The translations under genes were made by a program, and so were the position numbers. Below are positions 35,451 through 48,700 of a stretch of DNA of 64,000 nucleotides, piece by piece (position 1 is the first letter of the stretch; every line of letters begins with the position of its first letter). The DNA is from Darksidea phi (taxonomy: Eukaryota; Ascomycota; Dothideomycetes; Pleosporales; Lentitheciaceae), in the NCBI GenBank assembly GCA_030770425.1, contig JASJFT010000036.1:62001-126000 (forward strand). The letters run 5' to 3'. The notes beneath the pieces were generated by a model. That model was not told the origin of the DNA. It worked only from the letters and a program-made list of their open reading frames with translations, and ran no database searches.

Positions 35451-37479
35451 CAGGTACCCGCCCCATCACACGGCCCGATGGCCGGTTGCACATGGCACAG
35501 CTGTATCTGACAAGTAGTCTTGTAGTGTGCCACCGCAGACTTTATCCGGACGACACCCCCATGACGGCCGGTGGCACGCGAACGGGTGTCCACAGCGGGC
35601 GCGCAGACTGCTTCCTCACGCCGTCCGCCGCTCCATTTCTTAGACCTCGGGCACGGTGAGCCACAGAGCTCCACCCGCAGGCTGCATTTCACGGCGTCAC
35701 GGAGACAAAAGCACAGGCGTTGGACGGGCATTGGGATCCGCGAGCGCCGTCGGCCATCGTGAGTCTGGCGTTTCGACAATGGGCTCGTCTTGCATCGCTC
35801 TTCGCCTCTTGTATTACTTGGCACCTTTCTCTCTATCGATATGGCTTCTTAATTTCTCATTCCTCATTGGCGGCGGGAAGCCGGGAAACGAGGGCTTTAC
35901 TTTTCTCTCAAACCTCATAGCCATTGCTACATGTTTCGAAGCGGCCGCGACGCCAAGGCGCGGCCGCGGGAGAGGGGACTACGGACAGAAAAGCGAGTCG
36001 AATCATCAATGTCTAGGCGCTCGAGACGGCGTCCAAATGGGCCGCCTCGTCTGCATGAGCGAGCCTTTTTCATATCAGTTTGCTGCATCACCCCACTTAC
36101 AAGAGAACGTCCCTGCCACCGCAAGCCAATCGCCTGCGGCTGATCTCCAGCCTGTGACGATTACCCACAAGGCGCTGATGCACCACCGTTTTCTCGCCAA
36201 TCGGTACGGCAACGCTGCCCAGGCCGCCCCTAGATGACCTGTATACGCTGATAGTCGCCATGTGGTACATGGGCAGCAGACTACTTCGGATTCGCTTTGC
36301 ACGTGAACCGGTCGCGGCGCCATCCATATTCGCTTTCGATATGATCTGCAGAGCCTAATATTGCCGTCGCAACCTTAGGCGCGGCCCAGTTCAGATGACA
36401 GGGTGTCTGGCCGAGCATCGTGATAGGGCCAGATGCCTGAAGTTGACTTGCAGTATTTTCCGCCATGCAGCACGGGCTCGGCCTGGAAAAGGCGCCCGCG
36501 TTCAACCTGGAAATCGCATTGCAGCACAGTCAGACCGTCGTGTTCGTCTTTTGCCCCCCATGATCCTCCCGCGCCTGCTCAGGGTTCGGGCCGTTACCAC
36601 ACAAAGGCCGATGCCCGTGAACTATGCATTGCCCGTTGCTATAATACATGCGCCACCTTTCACTGCGGATTAGCGTGGGTTGGAGAGCAACATGACGTGA
36701 TTCGGGAGCAGATTGGACAGGATCCTCTTGGTTTCATGTGACGTTGCGGCGAGGCTGGCGTATATGGCATCGAAGGCATCAGCATTAAGCCGGGCATGAG
36801 TGTATATCCGGGTCCGATATGCCTTTACTGCTGCATTCGGATGACCACGGTCTGACATTCTTCTAGAAGGCTTCGTGTCCAACACATGGGCCCGATCAAT
36901 TCACCAGAATGCGAGCGTCAAGGGGGCGAATCCTGCATCCGGATATACGTTGCGGGCGGGCTTCGAACTTCGAAACCCATGTCGGTCTTGGCTCTTTAAT
37001 ATATTTGCCTTGCCGTGTATGCGGGCGGCGTCTACCAGCGAGCCCTACTAGTCGCGTTTCTAAGCCCTGCCCCTTGGCCGCCGGCCGCCGGCCGCATAAC
37101 GCGACCGTTCTCGAAGGTCAGCGCAAGCGACCGTCTGGCATGAGCGTGCATGGAGGAGCATATGCAGCAGCGTGTTGCTTGCGGCTCTGCTCGAGTCGTG
37201 GATAACGTCGCTGCAAATCGCCGACGCACACGACGATGATGAAATGCGCCCATCGGGTCAAGGCTCGGAGTGTGCCTCAGCGAGCGTTTTGCAGTCGCCG
37301 GGGCATAGATTGGAGGGCAGGGTGAAGACGGCCAACATGGTCTTTATTGAAGTGTGTTGGTGGTTGGGTCGTCACTGGTCAGGGCGCTGCTCAGCCTCGG
37401 TTCGCCTTGTGGCTCCGCTCACCACCAGTAAGCGTGCCTTCTGCACCCATTTACCCATGATCCTCCGTGTCGAATATCG
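35451..37479. other. 2-kb gene-poor region upstream of MDM12
   Basis: No supported gene. A 193-codon plus-strand frame at 35656-36237 has one hydrophobic stretch but no start context, intron logic or family likeness. Confidence 0.5.
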
Positions 37480-38745
37480 ATGTCGATTGATATCCACTGG
37501 GACACACTCACAGGCGGTGCAGACGGCTCTGCACGTGCAGAGTCCATCCGCGCCTTCATCCACGACAGGTTCCAGCAGGTGACGCTGCCGCGTTTCATCC
37601 GCTCCGTCCAGGTCCATTCATTCGATTTCGGAAGCGTACCCCCAGAGATTGAGATCAAGGACATCTGCGATCCGCTGCCCGATTTTTACGAGGAGGATGA
37701 AGATTATCCAGACGAGGACGAGGATAGCGGCCTGGCAGCTGGAGGCGAGGGCGGCGGCACCAGCGATCCTCCTTCCCGTACCGCAAAGGAGCGGCGCAGA
37801 GACACAGAAAGGGGAGCATCAAATCTCGAGGAGCAGTCGTCCCATCAGTCACGCCTAGCGCCGCCTTTTGGCAATCCCAGAGTCCCCGGGCTGCGGACAA
37901 CACTAGCACCTGCCGAGCAGCTGGGGAGCCCTTTCCTCCCCAGAGCGTCTACGCCCGGCATACCTGGAGGCACATCCAATATCAACTACTTCCATCTCCC
38001 TCTGGGTGCAGGCCTCTCTGGTGCCACCACGCCGCTCGCCGCCGTCGCTGGCGCGCAGCTTCAAGGCTGGCCTGACTATGCCAATGTCCGGCCTTCAACA
38101 CCCACTAACATGCGTCTTCGCCACGCAGCGTCAATGAACTCCCTGACATTAACGCCCCAGTCAAATCCCGATCCCAGCACGCGTACGTCGCCACAACACC
38201 AGCACAACGCAGAACGACGGAGCTCCCAATCAAGCGACCCATCATCCCAAAATGGTTACGACAGGACACGCATGCGCGAGAAGAGCCCCGAAGACCTCCA
38301 GGTCGTGGCCCATGTGCTGTACTCCGGAGATGTCAAAATGTCGCTAACCGCGGAAATCCTGCTAGACTATCCCATGCCAAGTTTCGTCGGCATTCCACTC
38401 AAGCTGAACATCACGGGCCTAACCTTTGATGGCGTTGCTATCCTGGCCCACATAAAAAAACGAGCCCACTTCTGCTTTCTCTCTCCTGAGGATGCCGATG
38501 CCCTAGTCGGCGGTGAAACCAGTCTCGACTCCCTTCAGTCGGACTCGCAGGAGCGGGAGCACCATTCCGTACAGCGTCCAAGGGTCGGTGGCCTTCTTGA
38601 GCACATAAAGGTCGAGAGCGAAATCGGCGATGGCAAGCAGGTCTTGAAGAACGTAGGCAAAGTGGAATCCTTCGTGCTGGAACAGGTTAGGCGCATTTTC
38701 GAAGACGAATTTGTCTATCCAAGCTTCTGGACATTCCTTGTGTGA
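37480..38745 (+). CDS. MDM12: ERMES complex subunit Mdm12
   Basis: One uninterrupted exon of 421 residues. Mdm12 is a soluble SMP-domain lipid-transfer subunit that links Mmm1 (ER) and Mdm10/Mdm34 (mitochondrial outer membrane) in the ER-mitochondria tether. The N terminus MSIDIHWDTLTGG is the family start and fixes the initiator. The SMP fold is split, as in fungal Mdm12: residues 1-70 (RFIRSVQVHSFDFGSVPPEI, KDICDPLPDFYEEDED) and about 270-421 (LQVVAHVLYSGDVKMSLTAE, SFVGIPLKLNITGLTFDG, VESFVLEQVRRIFEDEFVYP). Between them lies a long disordered Ser/Pro insert. The length and lack of introns are ordinary for filamentous ascomycetes. Confidence 0.96.
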   Translation: MSIDIHWDTLTGGADGSARAESIRAFIHDRFQQVTLPRFIRSVQVHSFDFGSVPPEIEIKDICDPLPDFYEEDEDYPDEDEDSGLAAGGEGGGTSDPPSRTAKERRRDTERGASNLEEQSSHQSRLAPPFGNPRVPGLRTTLAPAEQLGSPFLPRASTPGIPGGTSNINYFHLPLGAGLSGATTPLAAVAGAQLQGWPDYANVRPSTPTNMRLRHAASMNSLTLTPQSNPDPSTRTSPQHQHNAERRSSQSSDPSSQNGYDRTRMREKSPEDLQVVAHVLYSGDVKMSLTAEILLDYPMPSFVGIPLKLNITGLTFDGVAILAHIKKRAHFCFLSPEDADALVGGETSLDSLQSDSQEREHHSVQRPRVGGLLEHIKVESEIGDGKQVLKNVGKVESFVLEQVRRIFEDEFVYPSFWTFLV

Positions 38746-40536
38746 TCATTCTAGCTTCAAGACGAGCCACGTATCCAGCTAAAACATCCCTTTGAGGGTC
38801 TCGTTTACGCCAAACGCCCCGCATTGCAGTCGCCTAGAGGCATGATTGCTCCCCTGCTGCAAGAGAGAGAATTGGACGGCTCATTCTGTCGGTACACAGC
38901 TGCAAAACTTTGTGCGCCCTGTCAAAATGCAAGCAAGCGCTAGCGTCTGTTGCTTGTCGCGACGTGGCACAGAGTACAATCCCCACTGTTGAGTGAGTCA
39001 CGTTACAGCGCAGTGCGGGTGTCGACTTGTAGCACAACATAACAGGGGCGTGGTTGCAGTAAGCATTTGCCCACGCCCATTCGCAAGTCACACAGCAACG
39101 TGGTCCGGCGTTCTGCCACTCACGCACTGATGCAGAGACGAAGACGCACAAATTTTTGACAGCTCTATATTCATCACTGTTACCGTCACTAACAGCGAGA
39201 ATCCCAGAATCAGGCCATGTCCGTACGACTGTGTTCGGAGCGTCACCACTGAGCGCGCAAGTACGACTGTCACTGACATGTCAAAGTCACTACCCGTCTG
39301 CTAAGCGGCTCGTTGGGACGAGACAAATGGCACCGTACGTGCTTCGTACCCTGTGCGCTCCCAGCTAGCGCACAACAGCAACCACTTCGACGTACATTCT
39401 GACGTATGCATGGCCGTCCCTTTCTCAACTGTCCTCATCCGGCGTGATGCGTCGTGCCCGAGAACTCCCGCAATTCCCCTTCCCGCGAGGTCGGATAGGT
39501 GTCCTGCCTCCTCCTTGCTGCAGACCCCCCCTACCGCTTACGACGACTGATACGATACCAGTTAGCGATTATACTCAGCTGTCAAGTGTCCAGCCTCCCT
39601 GCGTTAGGGGTTCGCGGCTTGCTGCAGAACGGCGCTCATGTAACGCTGCGGCTGCTTTTGAAGAGGTGCAGCGGTGATGTGTTGGGAAGCCTCATGATCG
39701 GACGTTGGATATTGATTGCGCGGCGGGCTTTCTGGAAATGAAGGTTCATTTCAATTCTGGAGGGGTATTTGTTCGGGCAGTGGTCGATGACCAACCTTGT
39801 TTCTATTCTTGGCTGAGGGGAAAGTGACAGAGAGGATGTTGAGGGCAGGGGAATATAGCACATATAGGGCAATGGTGTATATGTCATGGGTCACTGGAAG
39901 CGAAGCGGTGGGCAGTCTATCTATCGTGCAGTTGGGGAGCAAGTTGTACTATATCTGATCGGCTTCGGCTGATTCTCATATCGGCTTCGGCGAGGCATAC
40001 TCCTCGGGCTATATGTGGACGCTTCGAACTATATTGCCGACTTCATTGGTCACGGAGCAAAGTTGACAAAATGTTGAAATGCATTGACCCAGGGTTCGGT
40101 TTTACTTAGCCGTGGGTTGAAAAGAGAGGGGAGGAAGCGACACATCTTCATCCCGCACAATCCGCACGGAGAGAGCTCGGATTTGAGTTGGTTAAGCCGT
40201 GATGTTCCGTCGAGCAAACTTGCATCTCGTTAGCGCCACATCAATGTGGCGCTGCTGCTGTGGCTGCCAACCCCCCCTTATGTCATAGCTTGGCTGCTAC
40301 CCCGCCATGAGCGCTTCGGAACAAGGCAAGCTGAAACAGACTTGCGTCAACAACAACAGCCGCAACTCCTATACAAAGCTTTCTCTTCCTCCTCAAAGCT
40401 TCAACTTTCTCTGTTCTTCGTTAGCAATCCTACAATCGGCCTACACAAAGTTGAAACTGATCATCGCCTTCTTGCTCACAACGTTCTTGCAATAACACTA
40501 TTACCACAATCTCCTCATTAAGGCTCGTACACCACG
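38746..40536. other. intergenic
   Basis: About 1.8 kb with no supported gene. It contains two copies of ATCGGCTTCGGC at 39958 and 39980 (22 bp apart). Confidence 0.5.
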
Positions 40537-43500
40537 ATGCCGTCCTCCCTTATCCCTTCCGCTTCCCTCTGGCTGCCATGCCTCGTCCTGCTCGTCTGGT
40601 GGGCACGTCCCGCGGCGGCTTTCGGCGCCGGCAATATCGCTTCCCTGAGCTCGGTCGAGGGGTTGAATTGGCGCCATGGGGATATTGAGGATGTGTTACT
40701 TTCGCTAGTTATCAGCAGCAGGACTGGAAAGAAGTTTAGCAAGATGGATGTTAAGCGGGTGTATTTTGGGAACTGGTTGAGTAAGTTGATACTGATGTGA
40801 TAATAGCAGGGGTTGTTCGGAGACTGATGCTAACTGATGGCAGGGGATTATTCACAGGCTGTCGATGTCGGTACTGTCAAGTCAGTTTCTGCTGAAGCTA
40901 TCCGTATTTTACTGTGGGTGCTGGGCTTCCTGAGCTTTGGATACGGCACCAAAGAGTTTGAGGTTACAAGGGATCGGCTTGGGTGCTACCGCCCGGAGGA
41001 ACACATCGACAATCCTAAGGTAAACACTAGCTTTCGATATATGATGGCAGTGTACTGATTACTCAGGACTATGCCGACAACCTCGACGCGCGAAACTACG
41101 ACCGCCGCCTCCGAGGTCCTGTGGACGAGGGACGCGAACTGAGTATCGATGAGCGCACCGGCCTTAAAAATTACATCGCTTCAGAGGATATGGGCATCAC
41201 AACGTCAGCTGGCATGGTTCGCAACCTACTCCGTCGCTGCATTGACTTGGGCCAACGCTCTGGTGGACGCGGACCGGACTTCTACGAAGCGCTTCGACTC
41301 CTCGGCACAGCTACACATTGCTTGGAGGACTTCTCAGCCCACTCCAACTACACGGAGCTCGTCTTGCTCGAGTTGGCAGCCACAGAGAGGGAACCGGAAC
41401 TTTCGGGTATTTTTCCGCACGTTGGCCAGAATGCCAGATTCCGCATTCAAGGTGTCAACCGGCCCGTTTATCCCCTCATCACCGGTACCTTCGGCGGTGT
41501 TGACTTCTTGCACTCCGTATGTGGGGAGATCTCAGATAAAGCTACCCAGTCTGAACTTCGGGAACTCGAAGGCGCTATTACGGATGCAGATAGGAAGAAG
41601 AACAAGAGTCAGATAAAAGATTTGCTGAGTCAACTTCCAGATGGCATCTTTGGCGGTAAAGACCAGGGCAGCAAGGCGGATGAGCTTGAGGAAAATGCGC
41701 AAGCTGCCCAGATGGGTAATGTCCACATCACGCCCAAGGAACCCGAGGAGTTCACTCGGCAGATTGGTGAACTCGTCAAGCAGATCTACCCCATCATGGA
41801 GTTCCATGACGAGATCATGCAGTCGATTTCTGAGTTCATTGAGACTATCCCGGTGCTACCCGAGCTCATTGAGCAGGTCCAGGAGCAAGTCACCACCTTT
41901 GTCTTCAGCCTCTTGGCTCCTTATGTCCTGCCCATTCTCGACCAAGTAAAGACTGAGCTCGAAACTGGTTCCAGCGAGGTCATCGCTAGCGCCCGTGAGA
42001 AACAGCACATTGTCTTCAACGACGACAACTGCACTGATCCGACTCACAGTATGCTTTCTAAAGACCACTTCAGCAACATCCTCAACGATCCCGCCGGAAG
42101 AGTTGCTTCAGAGGTCGTTAAGTGGGCTGTTCCTCAAATTGTTGCATGCTGGGATGGACAGGCGGATCCAGAGGTTACGATTAACAACATCATCCAAGGT
42201 GTTTTCCACCATCCTGCTCAGCGTATGCTTGGAGGCAACCGAAAAGCCTCAGAAGGTCGCGATATCATGTTCAGCACTGTTCGAAACTGGTGGCAAGGAG
42301 TTAACGACAAGCGAGAACTCGCAAGGAGGCTCAGTCGCGAGGGCGTCCGGAACGGCGAAAACCACGATCAAAGTAATCTTGACAAGGGTCATGGGTGCGG
42401 AAAACCTCTCGGCATGGCCAACGACTTTTCTGGCGTTACGGGTGGCAAGGGTGGTGGCAACAAGCAATTCCAACAAGTTAGCAATGAGGCTGGTAAGCTT
42501 GCTAGCGAAGCCGTCGGCGGCGGCGCCTTGGGCGGTCTTATGGGGGGGCTTGTCAGTGGAATCGGCGGGTCCCTTCTCGGCAACTCTTTCGGCGGTGACG
42601 AGAAGAAAAGTAAAAAGAGTGAGAGTTATGGTGATGATGGCTCATATACTCAGTCTTATTCTGAATCGGGTCATCACGAGAAAAAATTCGGCGATGACTC
42701 CGAGCGGTACGGCCAGGCCAAGTACCAGCAGACGCAGTATCCTGGAGGTGGCCGCCGTGACGAGTACTCCCGTTACGAGCAGGATCAGAGTGGTGGATCT
42801 TACGGCTACCAGCAACGCGTAGAGACCTCCAGCTACAGCACAGGAGGCTATGAACGCCACGAAGAGCGTCGCATAGAGAGCGGCAACCAATGGCAGTCCG
42901 AGGATCGTCGTGAAGGCTACGACCGCCGGGGAGAGTACTACCATGAGGAGAAAAAGTAAGCTGCCCGATTCTCTTCGTCTTTCTTCATATTGACGTTACT
43001 CTAGAAAACATGGTAAAAAGTATGGTAAGGAGTCGGAAGAGGAAGAGTCCGGCGACGAAGACGACTATGAGAAGCGCGAGAAGAAGGAACGCAAGAAGCG
43101 CGAGAAAGAGGAGAAGAAGAAACATAAGAAACACGGTAGTGACGATGAAGACTCTGAAGAAGATGCTTACAAGCGTCGTTCAGGAGAGCACAAGCGAAAG
43201 AGCAAATCCCCAAAACGGCGCTCGGGTGATTACTCGCACGGGAGTGGTTACGGCGAGGAAAAGCGTTACGGTGAAGAGCGTCGCGAGGAGCCATATAGTG
43301 GTGGAGGTGGCTTGGGCTATGATCGTCGTCAGGAAGGTGGTTATGGTGGTGACTCTTACTCCTCCAGCGGTTATGGTAGCCGTCAAGAGAGCTCCGGATA
43401 TGGAGGGCAGGAAAGCTATGGCTTTGGACGCCAAGAAAGCTCCGGTTACGGTGGCGACTCCTATGGCTCTAGTGGTGGCTATGGGGGCCGCCAGGAACCG

Positions 43501-43632
43501 TCTGGCTATGGCGGCAATGACTCCTATGGTAGCGGCGGTCGTCGTGATGATGGTGACCAGTATAGCGAGAGGAGGGAGTATGGACGAGGAGAAGGTGGCT
43601 ATGGTGATGAGGGTTATGATAGGGGATACTAG
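40537..43632 (+). CDS. HET-C family protein (heterokaryon incompatibility)
   Basis: Exons 40537-40780, 40844-41019, 41067-42955 and 43005-43632 give 978 residues. Neurospora het-c controls vegetative incompatibility together with pin-c; the wider family is of unknown biochemical role. Visible: a signal peptide (WLPCLVLLVWWARPAAAFG); the family core GNIASLSSVEGLNWRHGDIED, SVSAEAIRILLWVLGFLSFG and LGTATHCLEDFSAHSNYTEL; long helical stretches; a Gly/Ala-rich hydrophobic patch at about residues 610-650; and a low-complexity tail. The tail is first Lys/Glu-rich (KKERKKREKEEKKKHKK), then Gly/Ser/Tyr-rich with repeated SSGYGG/RQE units. The last intron sits exactly between these tail types. A long glycine-rich tail is normal for HET-C. 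The protein is probably secreted or at the cell surface. Confidence 0.92.
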
Positions 43633-44163
43633 GCTGCTGCCTGCATGACTACTCGCACGCACTGGGCGCTCTGCCGGCTGAGCGCCGACTTGTGTGCTGA
43701 GCTCGTGTGTTGAACCTGGTTGGTTGGGCATCATGACTGACGAACACTACGGCAAATCAATATACATCCAGGTCTTTTTCATTCTCCGTCTTGTAAGAGT
43801 GAGGGCATCCAAGAATACCACCATCAACATAACATTGTCCTAAAATCACCAATAACACAGTGCTTGTACGGGAAGTGACTGATAGTCAAGAATGCCACGT
43901 CAACATCATCTGCAGCCTGATGGAGAGCGCTATCTGGGCACACCGTACGACGCAGGTATTCTAGCTGCACAGGTTCTAGTTCCAGGAAATAAATTCTTAA
44001 CAACAAATGCTACATTTACTGGTTGGAGACAATTTGGCCCCCGTCGTCCAGAGAGTTGCCTGGACAATCTCTGCCAAGAATGAGTAAAAAGCCTCTCTGC
44101 CCAAACAGATCGATCTCTAAAACGATCCCCGAAAAATCGTCCCAAAGCCGTATTATGAACCGT
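43633..44163. other. intergenic, between convergent genes
   Basis: 3' flanks of the HET-C and tyrosinase genes. Nothing coding seen. Confidence 0.5.
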
Positions 44164-45716
44164 CTACGCATAAACGTAGCAAAATGGCCCAGCCGTCGTC
44201 GAAAAGAGCTGGCTACTCGCAATGCCGTCTTTGCCCGCCGGCGCCAGGACATCAAGCCATTGCTTATCAGTCACTTTGCCCCTTGCGGAATTCGGGTTCA
44301 TCCAATTTGTCCCGCCTAAAGGATATATCAGTGAATTGTACGGTGAATATAAAGATCGATAGCTCTCACCTTCGTACATGCTCGTCCTGGCCTTGAGGTC
44401 TTTCTCGAGGTAGTTTTGCCACATCCACCAATGTCTGTCGACTTGCCCGTGATGAAGCCAGAATGTTGGCTCACCAGGTGAAACGTAGACATCACCTCCT
44501 GGGTCACCTGTACGCTGTGTCAGTTTTGCACGTTCGAGGACGACCCTCATCGGACCATATCGACTTACCCCAGATAGAGAAATGGCCTGAGCTGTGGATA
44601 GCTGATAACTGGGGCGTGTCATTTTGTAGAGTATCCTGGAACTTCCCAATGGCTGTATTGGAGATGATGTGCGAAGCCAGAACCGCAGGCGTAAGCGAGG
44701 ACTTGACGAAGAAGTTGTTAACATCGCGACGTAGACAGCGTGTGTTATCACCGTAGCCATCGGATCTAGGATTCTTTTTGATCTTGAGGGCGGGGTCCAT
44801 GGTTCCCATAAGAGGGCCGAGAGAGATTGTAAGACTCGAAACATGTTAGTGCTTGATCGGGAGAAGTACAGTGCCCTGACATACATCTGCATACACTTAA
44901 CCAAGTAAAACTGGTAAAGGCGTACACAAACTTTTGTCCTAGCGCTCTTTGTATAGCTTGGAGTGGGGAGAATACGTACTTGCCGAACGGACCTTTGGTC
45001 ACGCAGCCACCTCCCGGGCCGGCGGGAACCGCGCGTCCGAGGGTGCCTCCAGTGTGCTTGACGTAGTCTCCATTACCGCCCATACTCCACTCGTCACCGT
45101 TGAAGATGGGTGAGGTAGTCAAGTCGCTGTACTTGCCCCAATTCCAGTAGGGTTGATAACCTTTGTAATCACATTCCGATCGCAGCGCGGTTTCGTATGC
45201 CCTATGCTATGTCAGAATTGTATCTTCAGGTGACCGCATTGACACATACCAGATGTAGTATCGATGCCAGTGCAGGAAGTTGGCGGTTGAGTGCACCGAA
45301 GGCGTCATGTTCATGTGCACAACGATGAAGTCATCGTATCGCGTCTTCGCACCGGGATATTTCCCAGTGGGAAGCTTGCTGGGCTTGGTGCGAATGCACT
45401 TCACGGCTCTGATATACTCGAGCCTCTCATCCTTGCTGAGGTCGCCACTAATCTAGTCAGCATGGTATTCAGAGGATGGCGGAGACTAGAATGCCTACTA
45501 TTCCTTGCGCAATGCTACAGTGCCGTTGTTGCAATTGGTACTACGTGTCAACCCATCAGAGAGAGTGCCGTCCAGAACCTTGTAGGCGTTGGCGAGGGCC
45601 TGCTTCTGGATGTCATCGATGGAGAGGGTCTGCCGCTTCGAAAATGGCCAAGCTGAAGCCGCCGAGAAGAAACACAAGGACGCTGTAATGGCGGTGATGA
45701 CTGCGTTCCCGGCCAT
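44164..45716 (-). CDS. secreted tyrosinase-domain protein
   Basis: Exons 45499-45716, 45250-45447, 44980-45201, 44569-44834 and 44164-44507 join in frame to 415 residues. The type-3 copper site is complete: CuA has VHMN, then HSTANFLHWHRYY; CuB has HSSGHFSIWG, then FWLHHGQVDRHWWMWQ. Such enzymes oxidise phenols or catechols to quinones. A signal peptide (MAGNAVITAITASLCFF...SAWPFSKRQ) is followed by a Lys-Arg processing-like site; the start at 45716 was chosen over 45803 because it puts this peptide at the N terminus. There is no long C-terminal inhibitory domain, as expected for the short fungal secreted type. Exon 3 to 4 is the least certain joint; it restores NLTISLGPLMGT. Confidence 0.9.
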
Positions 45717-48700
45717 AATAACAAAACACTCACGCTCACGCTTGAACACAGGCTCTTCCACGCTTGAAGCAGGCCATGCTGCTTTATACGAACCCTTAAT
45801 CATGCGAGTTCTACATTGTACCTCTATACACGCCGCACCCTCTCCTGCGTGGCGTGCATCGTATATTTAGATGGCATCCACACTGTGCGGAATCAGGCGC
45901 CGGTATTGACGAGTTGAAATGACTAGGCTGAATAGGTGGCGATTTTAAGGTCGCGGGGCAACAGCCAACTAGTGTTCAAGATCATTTCTCATAGAGCGGC
46001 ATTGTATCGTACCGGGCTGGCCAATAGAAACCGCCGGCTTTGAGTAGCTGTCCGATTGAATTACTTGTTACGTGAGCGCCCGTACAAGAGAAGCATTTAC
46101 CCCATGTAGAAGCCTGCACGAGGCTACGATCCTCGCCATTGTTGACGGTGAGCCTGAATGTATTATATTGACGAAGGATTTGGGCTGCCGACGCCTGATC
46201 CGATAGGAGGTGAACTTTAAGAACATCTAGGCATGGGGCAATTGCTCTTTAGACCGCTTGGTTTCACAGTTGCCGTCCTCTCCTAAGAGATCATGAGCTC
46301 GAAGCTCAGGTTAATACCCTCGATGCTCGTGTCAATGTTCTTGATTTCCGACGGTGAGGCGCGAAGTGGGTCTTCCATGTCGCTGGTACGTGCTGAAGCG
46401 TATTATTGCAGAGTCACGCCCCACTCGCAACCAAGGCTTTTTGTACTGATCGCTGAGCCGGGGTTGGCTCTCAATCGCCTAAATAGTATATAGAGTTGTA
46501 CATCGCAATGTCTGCATCTGGTTGGCAAACAGGGGAGCGAATTGAAGCTTGAGACGCCGACGTTCGAGAGTGGTCGTATCGTGGCAACAGAAACCGGCAT
46601 ATGCTCCATTTGGCCGGTTGCAGATCGTCCAATCCAGCAAGAGATATATAAGGAATATGGAATGCAGCTAATATTGTAAAAGTGCTCGGGGGTTTTTGCA
46701 TGTTCTCCAGATCTTGGCAATTTTCGTTTGCTGAACGGTCCTTAGAAATTAACATTTCATACCGAACGCGGCAAATTGGCCGGTAGTGTTTTTATATTAC
46801 ACTGGGTTTCCATGCAGACTCAGTTTTCGGTAGCGTTTCCGCGGAGTCTTGTGTCGTACTCGGGTCGGCCTCGAATTGAAATTTTATACTCGTACATTTC
46901 CTCAGCGCAGTCATCGGCCTGTCGTTGCCCGTCGTGTGTATCTTCGCAAAGGTGTATACTTGTTTGAAAGTATATAAAGCAGCCTATTCCTTCCCGTTAG
47001 ACACTCAATTAATGTTCGTACTCCTGGTACCTCCAAAGTATTCATGTGCTTCACTTGGTATAATAAGATCGGTCTTCCGGTCTTCTGAAACTTTGTAACA
47101 GTCATTTGTGCGTCCTACTCAAAGAGAGGCGACATTCAGCATTGATTTGATTTTCTTGGAGACATTCTGTCCTCGCTGCCGCCTCCGCTGGGACTTTTCG
47201 TGGGTGGACGAGTGCTTCTTGCAGTGCTGCGTTGTTGGTAGCAAGAAGACTCTGTGGGGCTTTCTCGCACGAGGTACTTGGCTGACTCGCGGTTGAGTTG
47301 CCAAGCTCATACTTTACAACTGCAGCGGCTGGTGCGGGCGTTGCCTCGGTGAATCCTCCGCTCTTTGAGAAAGCTGATATAATTATCTAGCACCTCGTAG
47401 AGGGCCTTAACCATATGGGGACTAAATCAATATTCGCAGGCATAACACGAGGGTACCAATGAGGATGGACACCGTGTTTGAGACGTCTGCGGGATCAAGG
47501 GTGTTCGTGACAACGAGGACTTCGTATCGGTTGATTATGGTGATGGGAATAGAGCAGGTGTTGGTACGGAGGGCGGCGCAATAGTTGAAGGTTGACTTAC
47601 TGACGACAGGCGACTAGTAACTGGTAGCTTGCCCTCATCCACAAAACGGGAGCAACCCGCCCAGGCCTGTCATCGTATCTGACATTTCCTTACTCAAGCA
47701 TAGGTACGTGATATTGTCTTCGTGAAATCTAAAGTTAAATGGTAAAGTGGGGGTCCGTCGAGTGCATAACAAGCGTAGATAGAAGCCGCATATGGCCGCT
47801 GTATCGGCATCGGCTGTAAAGATGAAAAATGTATAGAGGCAAGTAACGGGTGCGATGAGAACGCCGGTGGTGGTCGCGACAAATGTGTCTCGGGCTGCTC
47901 TGCTGCTCGTTTCTTGTCCAGCCCTTGAGCGCTGTCTTTAAAGCAGCTAGCCTGTTAGGTGCACACACTTCATCCACATTCTTCATCTGATAGTTGCCGA
48001 AGGTGAAGGGGGACGGTCCGGCTGACCCTGCCAGCTTCATTGGCGACATGTGGAGCAGGCGCGCCAAACTTCTGGTGTCTTGGGTGGTACGAAGAGCCTT
48101 GTAACGATGTTAAAACTTATTAGAAGGGCAATGCTTAAATGAGCGCGATTGCCATGGTCATTATCGTTGGGAATGTGAATGTGGTGGCGTCGCTAGGATG
48201 TTGACGTCGGCACAAGCGTATTGAGATGACAATGCTCAGAGTGTGCGTGAGGAGAATGTCTGATCCATCGGACGGCATCGCGATGAGGTGTGACGTTCTA
48301 GGGTGATTCATGTGATGGACGACGGAATGGTTCGGAGGCTTGTTTACTACAACAGGTGAACACGCTAACCCCATGAGTTCGCGTGCGGGCTAGGATCTTA
48401 CAGGCCATCATTACTGAAAAGTTGTGCTCGTCCCATTTACAAAATCCATCGTAGAGCCTCATAGGGTACGGCGGACTTGATTTTCCAATATGTCTTCCAG
48501 TCCGGATTTACTTGCCCGGGGCAGCTTCTCTATCATCGCGACTGGTGCGTACCAGAATCCATTTGAACTAATACAATCATACCACCAAAGTAAAAGCTCA
48601 GATCAGTGGGACCAGACCTACGTCTCTAGGATGGGATATCCTAATCGAACAGCGTACGCAGTCCCTCTTCTTAGCAGACCCGGTATTATATGGGTGGACT

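Noticed and set aside
35656..36237. 193-codon plus-strand frame with one hydrophobic stretch
   Set aside because: No recognisable domain, no supporting start context, composition shifts along the frame, and strong competing frames; most likely chance.
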